This document shows, piece after piece, positions 32,806-36,653 of a DNA stretch of 36,653 bases. The notes under the pieces were generated by a model, which worked only from the letters and a program-made list of their open reading frames with translations, was not told the DNA's origin and made no database searches. Position 1 is the stretch's first letter. Each line of letters opens with the position of its first letter. The position numbers and the translations under genes are program-made. Source of the stretch: Verrucomicrobiota bacterium (GTDB lineage Bacteria; Verrucomicrobiota; Verrucomicrobiia; Limisphaerales; Fontisphaeraceae); NCBI GenBank assembly GCA_037139415.1, contig JBAXGN010000066.1, forward strand, positions 1 to 36,653, in the 5' to 3' direction.

Positions 32806-34176
32806 TCATGGCTTGGATTCCAGCTTATCAAGCAGAACATACCAACCATTGGCAGTCCGGCCCTGGATTCCAAGTTGATAAACAGGGTCTGCATCTTTTC
32901 GATCCAAGAACAGGCCAACCGCCAGTTTGTAGGTCCCCCACGGGATGGCCGGGCCTTTGATCGTGACGGTTTCCTTGGTGCTTACGTCCGGCCTCCAAGT
33001 TTTGGGAAGACTGTCGGTCAGCCAACATTTTTCGACAACCTGATCCTTCTGGTTCAGCAGGGCGATGGCCACTTGGCAGGGTTCGTAGAGGGGAGCGACG
33101 CCATCGTTCAGCCACTGCCATTGGATGGAAAACGGTTTCCTTGGCTCGATCCGGGCGGGGAGCGTCGCCTGTTGCAGAATAAAATGATAGCCGACTTTGT
33201 TGCCCAGTTTTCGGCAGAATTCGGGATTCTCCTCAAAGATCTTCGCGTTCCACTGCATGTAACTTGGTTTGCCTGCCTTGAAGTAGGTGTCCAGCAGCAG
33301 ATCAGGTTTCCACCAGCCGCGCTTCTTCATTTCGGCATAGCCATCGCAATACTCGAAAACGGCGGGGGCGTGGCCGTAGGCCCGGAAACATTCGGAGCCG
33401 TCCTTGGACCACACACTTAAGATGCCATCCCGGCGCATGCCGGCACCCTTGCTGACCGCCCAATCATAGACTTTGTCATACATGCTGCTCCCCCAGACGA
33501 TCATGAGCTGAGAATAGGGAAACGCCTCGATGTACGGCAGGAGGTAGTTGGTCTTCAGGTTGTCCGGCGGCGTGAGCATGATGCCGGGGGCCTTGAGCAT
33601 GCCGATGTGCCCTTCACCCCAGTTGCCGTAGGAGCGGATATCGAGGAAGGCAATGTCCGGGTTGCCGTCATAGCGCTTGCCCAGCGCTTGGACGAACGCC
33701 TTGAGCTTCTGGAGAAAGACCGGATCATCCCAGGTCTTGGGGATGATTTGCTGGCCGGTGGGCGAGGAGTCGTCGGGAACCGCCAGCGGGACCGCTCCCG
33801 CGTCGAAGACCCATTTCGGCGTGACGTACTGCCCCAACCCCGTGCTGACGCTCATCACGCCGAAGGCGGTCTTCTTGCCATGGCGTTTGAATTGGTTAAT
33901 GAAGCCGTCAATCTCTTTCCAGTTGTACTGACCTTCCTGGGGCTCCAGGACCGACCAAGCCCACCGCGTGTAGCCAATGCCGATGTGGTCCTTGGTGTAT
34001 TTATCGGAGCCGTAGTACTGCACCCAGCCTTTGCCAGGATTAAGCAGCATGGTGTCGTCTGTGGCCGGGCGGATGACGACGGTGTCAGGGTTGGTGGTGG
34101 CATCGGACTTTAGGACCGCGCCCAGAGCGTTCAGGGCATACCATCCCAAGATCAGAGAATGAATGAGAGTTTTCAT
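32806..34176 (-). CDS. Secreted DUF4832-type glycoside-hydrolase-like protein
   Basis: A 456-residue protein with signal peptide MKTLIHSLILGWYALNALGA. The barrel region (~40-330) has NPGKGWVQYYG, YTRWAWSVLEPQEGQYNWKE (as in GH42/GH2-like barrels) and FGVMSVSTGLGQYVTPKWVF, then LDIRSYGNWGEGHIG, where NWGE is in the position of a catalytic acid. Residues ~340-450 are a DUF4832 beta-sandwich (PFSIQWQWLNDGVAPLYEPC, IPWGTYKLAVGLFLDRKDAD). It is probably a glycan-active enzyme; the substrate is unknown. Its leader contains repeat copy B, ending six bases before the start codon. The 201-bp gap between its stop and the next gene (32605-32805) shows no gene I trust. Confidence 0.85.
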   Translation of the reverse strand: MKTLIHSLILGWYALNALGAVLKSDATTNPDTVVIRPATDDTMLLNPGKGWVQYYGSDKYTKDHIGIGYTRWAWSVLEPQEGQYNWKEIDGFINQFKRHGKKTAFGVMSVSTGLGQYVTPKWVFDAGAVPLAVPDDSSPTGQQIIPKTWDDPVFLQKLKAFVQALGKRYDGNPDIAFLDIRSYGNWGEGHIGMLKAPGIMLTPPDNLKTNYLLPYIEAFPYSQLMIVWGSSMYDKVYDWAVSKGAGMRRDGILSVWSKDGSECFRAYGHAPAVFEYCDGYAEMKKRGWWKPDLLLDTYFKAGKPSYMQWNAKIFEENPEFCRKLGNKVGYHFILQQATLPARIEPRKPFSIQWQWLNDGVAPLYEPCQVAIALLNQKDQVVEKCWLTDSLPKTWRPDVSTKETVTIKGPAIPWGTYKLAVGLFLDRKDADPVYQLGIQGRTANGWYVLLDKLESKP

Positions 34177-34181
34177 GACAC

Positions 34182-34238
34182 TGATAGGAAATTGCTTTTT
34201 GGCACATTGGATGCTATCACTTGTCGCGTTGCGGTAAG
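34182..34238. repeat. Interspersed repeat copy B, in the leader of the DUF4832 gene
   Basis: TGATAGGAAATTGCTTTTTG through TTGTCGCGTTGCGGTAAG, 57 bp, matches copy A (30533-30585) over its whole length and copy C (36221-36250) over its left half. It sits immediately 5' of the DUF4832 start on the coding strand, in a 229-bp gap (34177-34405) with no other feature seen. Confidence 0.75.
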
Positions 34239-34405
34239 CCGGAGATAAGCCGAATGGGTACCACCCTGTCCAAGTTGCTTGATCAGGGGGTATCGTCCTG
34301 AACCTACCTTTTGGCCGAATTTAAATAACATATCCGACATGTGCTTCCCGAACACTACCGAAGATAGGGCTGTTAGTGCAATCTGTTTTGATTCCAGACC
34401 GGGCG

Positions 34406-34507
34406 CTACTTCATCTTCGACTTAAGCCTGATCATTTTTCCAGCCACCATGAAGTTGCCATTCCCAAGATGATGAATCGTCCTTGGTTTTTTCACGGCGG
34501 GGTTGAT
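34406..34507 (-). other. In-frame C-terminal remnant of the flavin reductase gene beyond an amber codon
   Basis: After the TAG at 34508-34510 the same frame continues as INPAVKKPRTIHHLGNGNFM and VAGKMIRLKSKMK to a second TAG at 34406-34408. PRTIHHLGNGNFMVAGK is the conserved end of this flavin-reductase family, so the first stop probably replaces a Trp codon (TGG to TAG). Confidence 0.75.
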
Positions 34508-34942
34508 CTATGCTTTGATGACTTCCACGACAAACATGCAATACTTGGCCACCATTCTGGTATCCACAACGCGGCATTCGAGCTTTGCATAGCACTCTTC
34601 GATCAAAGGCGCCCCAACTCGCGACGCAGGCTTTGATGTCAGGCAAAACTGCTTAAACTTGTCGATAGTCGCTCCTGATGTATTGCCGCAACCCACCACC
34701 TTTTCAGCAAGCTCTACCGTGGGGATGTTAATGACACATTCCTTGGTCGCTTTCAGCAGACCAAAGGAATAGTTCCGATTGCTGATGATGCAACCGACCA
34801 ACGGCGGCTCAAACTCCATCATGGTGTGCCACGACATAGTCATAATGTTTGCACGTCCATTACGGGCAGTCGTGACCAAAACAACTGGCCCCGGTTCCAG
34901 CAACCCATAGACCTTGGATAGCGGATAGGATTTTTTAGCCAT
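34508..34942 (-). CDS. Flavin reductase-like FMN-binding protein, truncated by an amber codon
   Basis: 144 residues from the ATG ending at 34942 (MAKKSYPLSKVYGLLEPGPV). The FMN-binding split barrel is present: VVLVTTARNGRANIMTMSWH, EPPLVGCIISNRNYSFGLLK, ECVINIPTVELAEKVVGCGN, and CYAKLECRVVDTRMVAKYCM. The family normally continues ~35 residues further; here the frame meets TAG at 34508 and the expected C-terminus follows in the same frame to 34406. The gene is therefore a recent nonsense mutant, an assembly error or a candidate for readthrough. It starts five bases after the stop of the enolase-superfamily gene, so the two form an operon. Such enzymes supply reduced flavin to partner oxygenases or act alone as reductases. 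Confidence 0.8.
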   Translation of the reverse strand: MAKKSYPLSKVYGLLEPGPVVLVTTARNGRANIMTMSWHTMMEFEPPLVGCIISNRNYSFGLLKATKECVINIPTVELAEKVVGCGNTSGATIDKFKQFCLTSKPASRVGAPLIEECYAKLECRVVDTRMVAKYCMFVVEVIKA

Positions 34943-34947
34943 GGTGG

Positions 34948-36168
34948 TTAGGAAAAACCTGGTTCCTGTGGCATGACCATGTTCATCCGGCCATCGGATT
35001 GTGGACGCATATGTTTATCCAGAGTCTTCAGCCCTTGTTCGGAATTATACTCCAATATGGGACACAGCGTCTCTGGTTGGGACGCGACGCAATGGGGCGC
35101 TACGGTCCATGGACTGGTTATGTGGGGCACGACCATGACGCCGGGATATTGGCGGACCAGCTTGCAGACTTCCAACCATTCGGAGATACCGCCGCACCAA
35201 GTCGGGTCGGACTGCACAAAGTCCACGCATTTGCGGTCGAGAAACGCTTTGACGGCCCACCGGGTGTACCAATGTTCGCCGCCGGCGATGGGCAGGCCCG
35301 TTTCGCCTTTGATCCGCGCGTAGCCATCCACGTGCTCGGGGCAGATGGGCTCTTCGATCCAGAACGGCTTGAAAGGGGCCACCGCCTTGCAGAGGCGCAG
35401 CGAATAATCCACGTCGTCGCTGTAACGAATGCTGTGATTGTCGAACATCAGTGTCGCGTCGGGCAATTCTTCCCGCAGCGCGCGGACAAGCTCGACGTTT
35501 GCTTTGAAGCCCGCCTCGCCATCCTGCGCACCCTTGGCGAAATACCATTTTTGGCTGCGATACCCGCGATCATAGGCGTCGCGTGCTTTCCGCTTCGCCT
35601 CCATGGGCTCAATCCCCACTTCGCCCGGTCGCCAGTAAACTGCCACCTGCGCTCGTTGGGCCGGACCGATAATTTGGTACGCGGGCTTCTGCAGCAGCCT
35701 GGCGCGCAAATCCCACAGCGCGGTATCGGCGGTGCTGAACCCGATGAATAAGCGGCCCGTCTCCGTGTGCCGACTACCCCGCACTTTGTTTAAGCGCAAC
35801 TCTCCCGTAAGCGGATCACGCATCTCGCCGAATTCTTTGGCCTTCCCGGGGAAAATACCTTCCCAAAGGGTGGCACCCCCTAACGTGAAATCGAGGGGAT
35901 TCTGGCCAATCAGCAGTTCGCGAATTTTTGGGAGATGCTTTGCGAGGGCGGGAAGGTTTTGATTCCCACTCCCAGTCGCCGTCCCAATAACACCATTATC
36001 CGCCTCAATCGCGACGCCTTTGACGATCCGTACATCCTTGATCGTGACAGATGGATCTTTGGCCAGGGTTTTGGTTTGCGCGATCAGTCCACCGGCCAGG
36101 AGCGCGGTGGTCTCGATGAACCTCCGGCGGTTAAACCCGGCTGCCAACGGTTTTAGGTGTGGTTCCAT
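34948..36168 (-). CDS. Tat-exported enolase-superfamily protein (mandelate racemase/muconate-lactonizing type)
   Basis: A 406-residue protein. The twin-arginine-type signal is FNRRRFIETTALLAGGLIAQ (12-31). The N-terminal capping domain spans ~45-170. The barrel has Lys207 in SQKWYF, metal ligands Asp243 (FDNHS), Glu272 (IEEP) and Glu298 (GGEHW), and His349 in VVPHI. The position of these residues fits acid-sugar dehydratases of the mandelate racemase subgroup, which open sugar acids such as galactonate or rhamnonate. A rhamnonate-type substrate would fit the GH106 enzyme in the same window, but this is inference. Repeat copy C lies 53 bases upstream of the start. The flavin reductase follows five bases after the stop. 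Confidence 0.88.
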   Translation of the reverse strand: MEPHLKPLAAGFNRRRFIETTALLAGGLIAQTKTLAKDPSVTIKDVRIVKGVAIEADNGVIGTATGSGNQNLPALAKHLPKIRELLIGQNPLDFTLGGATLWEGIFPGKAKEFGEMRDPLTGELRLNKVRGSRHTETGRLFIGFSTADTALWDLRARLLQKPAYQIIGPAQRAQVAVYWRPGEVGIEPMEAKRKARDAYDRGYRSQKWYFAKGAQDGEAGFKANVELVRALREELPDATLMFDNHSIRYSDDVDYSLRLCKAVAPFKPFWIEEPICPEHVDGYARIKGETGLPIAGGEHWYTRWAVKAFLDRKCVDFVQSDPTWCGGISEWLEVCKLVRQYPGVMVVPHITSPWTVAPHCVASQPETLCPILEYNSEQGLKTLDKHMRPQSDGRMNMVMPQEPGFS

Positions 36169-36215
36169 AAATCAATAATCTTGGCAAAGGTGTTCTTCTT
36201 GGGTTCCAGAACGTA

Positions 36216-36449
36216 TTACGGATAGAACTTTGCTTTTTGACACGTTGATTTGGGTTTGGTGGAAGGGAGTGGAGGAATAGCTGTGAGACCGGCGAAATAA
36301 CCCTCCCACGCCCCGGCGAGGAATAGGCATTCAGGGGATTTGTCGTCGTCGAAGCGATCGGGCCCGGGGCTGGTCGCGCACACGCCAGAGACGCACAACG
36401 CAATCGCCATTCCGATGAGGATGTGATGGGTTCGGATGATTCTTGGCAT
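36216..36449 (-). CDS. Small secreted hypothetical protein
   Basis: The start is the ATG ending at 36449 (MPRIIRTHHILIGMAIALCV), with AAAGGAG eight bases upstream; a longer in-frame start exists but lacks this site. The 77 residues include a signal peptide to ~25 (SGVCA) and a short mature part (SPGPDRFDDDKSPECLFLAG). The last ten residues are encoded by repeat copy C (36221-36250), so the original end may have been replaced. I do not recognise the protein. From 36525 to the window end I see no gene. Confidence 0.6.
   Translation of the reverse strand: MPRIIRTHHILIGMAIALCVSGVCATSPGPDRFDDDKSPECLFLAGAWEGYFAGLTAIPPLPSTKPKSTCQKAKFYP
36221..36250. repeat. Interspersed repeat copy C (partial)
   Basis: GATAGAACTTTGCTTTTTGA followed by CACGTTG matches the left part of copy B (GATAGGAAATTGCTTTTTGG, CACATTG). 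It overlaps the 3' end of the small secreted ORF and lies upstream of the enolase-superfamily gene, in the same orientation as copy B relative to the DUF4832 gene. Confidence 0.5.
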
Positions 36450-36653
36450 GGTTTGTAACTCCTTTCTCTTGTTGCCGAACAATCTTATTGAACGAACTTT
36501 TTGTTCGTTGTTTTCGGTTTCCAATTTTTTGTCATGCTGCCGATAATCCCTAAAAAGGCGCTTCCGGTCAATGCGAAATGGCGATTACGAAATCATGAGG
36601 GTGTGTGACCGGAGAATAACCCAAAATTAAACCGCCTGTAGAAACAGGTATTT

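Noticed and set aside
32601-32918. Minus-strand frame ending at an ATGA overlap with the small Gly-rich membrane gene
   Set aside because: Its first part is a shadow of the DUF4832 gene, and the remainder has no start codon or recognisable domain.
34239-34405. Possible short coding frame upstream of the DUF4832 gene
   Set aside because: It runs into the interspersed repeat, and the reading does not resemble a known protein; treated as leader/intergenic.
36565-36616. Inverted TCCGGTCA / TGACCGGA near the window end
   Set aside because: Arms of 8 bases separated by ~40 bases in an unannotated edge region; too weak to call a feature.
1-36653. CRISPR arrays, rRNA, tRNA and complete insertion sequences
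   Set aside because: No regularly spaced short repeats with unique spacers, no tRNA cloverleaf or rRNA sequence and no transposase gene were recognised; faint tRNA-like folds cannot be excluded by eye.

Overview
The window looks like chromosomal DNA from a free-living member of the Verrucomicrobiota (Pedosphaerales/Limisphaerales type), or less likely a planctomycete. The argument is gene content: several signal-peptide sulfatases, two with EF-hand tails, DUF1080, a Tat-exported Gfo/Idh/MocA dehydrogenase, NIPSNAP, a GH106 rhamnosidase, DUF4832 and many starts without a Shine-Dalgarno site. No rRNA, tRNA, CRISPR array or complete insertion sequence was seen. Taxonomy is inference from content only.

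Layout. (1) 1-2839 is an accessory block: a small membrane protein, a conserved 82-residue protein, two small HTH regulators and a large serine recombinase. (2) 2833-3486 is a tandem array of ~294-bp units with palindromic, TIR-like modules; its first copy starts inside the last codons of the recombinase. (3) 3571-5014 holds an ORF containing a 21-bp/7-residue minisatellite that overlaps a conserved hypothetical gene and is followed by a strong hairpin. (4) 5102-6341 is AT-richer and encodes two zinc-ribbon proteins; it ends in a structure resembling an integron attC site. (5) 6414-13507 (minus) is a three-gene operon: FAD-dependent oxidoreductase, GH106 rhamnosidase and a sialidase-fold protein. 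(6) 13637-17085 (plus) encodes a SulP transporter fused to STAS and cyclic-nucleotide-binding domains, then an ornithine-decarboxylase-like enzyme. (7) 17132-24308 (minus) encodes DUF1080, three sulfatases and an esterase. (8) 24464-27356 encodes NIPSNAP, a tiny membrane protein, a zinc-ribbon protein and a Gfo/Idh/MocA oxidoreductase with a clear terminator. (9) 27581-29767 encodes a conserved hypothetical, an AlkA-like DNA glycosylase and a double PRC-barrel protein. (10) 29888-34942 contains three disrupted genes (a frameshifted CheB methylesterase, a frameshifted FAD amine oxidase and a flavin reductase with an in-frame amber codon), plus a small glycine-rich membrane protein and a DUF4832 glycosidase-like protein. 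(11) 34948-36449 encodes an enolase-superfamily protein and a small secreted protein.

How it fits together. Regions 5, 7 and 8 read as machinery for a sulfated, deoxysugar-containing glycan: sulfatases remove sulfate, GH106 and the sialidase-fold enzyme remove terminal sugars, the esterase removes acyl groups, and the FAD and Gfo/Idh/MocA oxidoreductases with DUF1080 suggest an oxidative (3-keto-glycoside) route. The SulP carrier may handle an anion such as sulfate. These links are inferred from family knowledge and neighbourhood. The most unusual sequence signals are the recombinase-linked repeat array, the 21-bp minisatellite, the lone attC-like site, a 20-bp perfect palindrome at 13561-13580, a long inverted repeat at 27423-27475, a three-copy interspersed repeat at 30.5, 34.2 and 36.2 kb, and the cluster of three broken genes.
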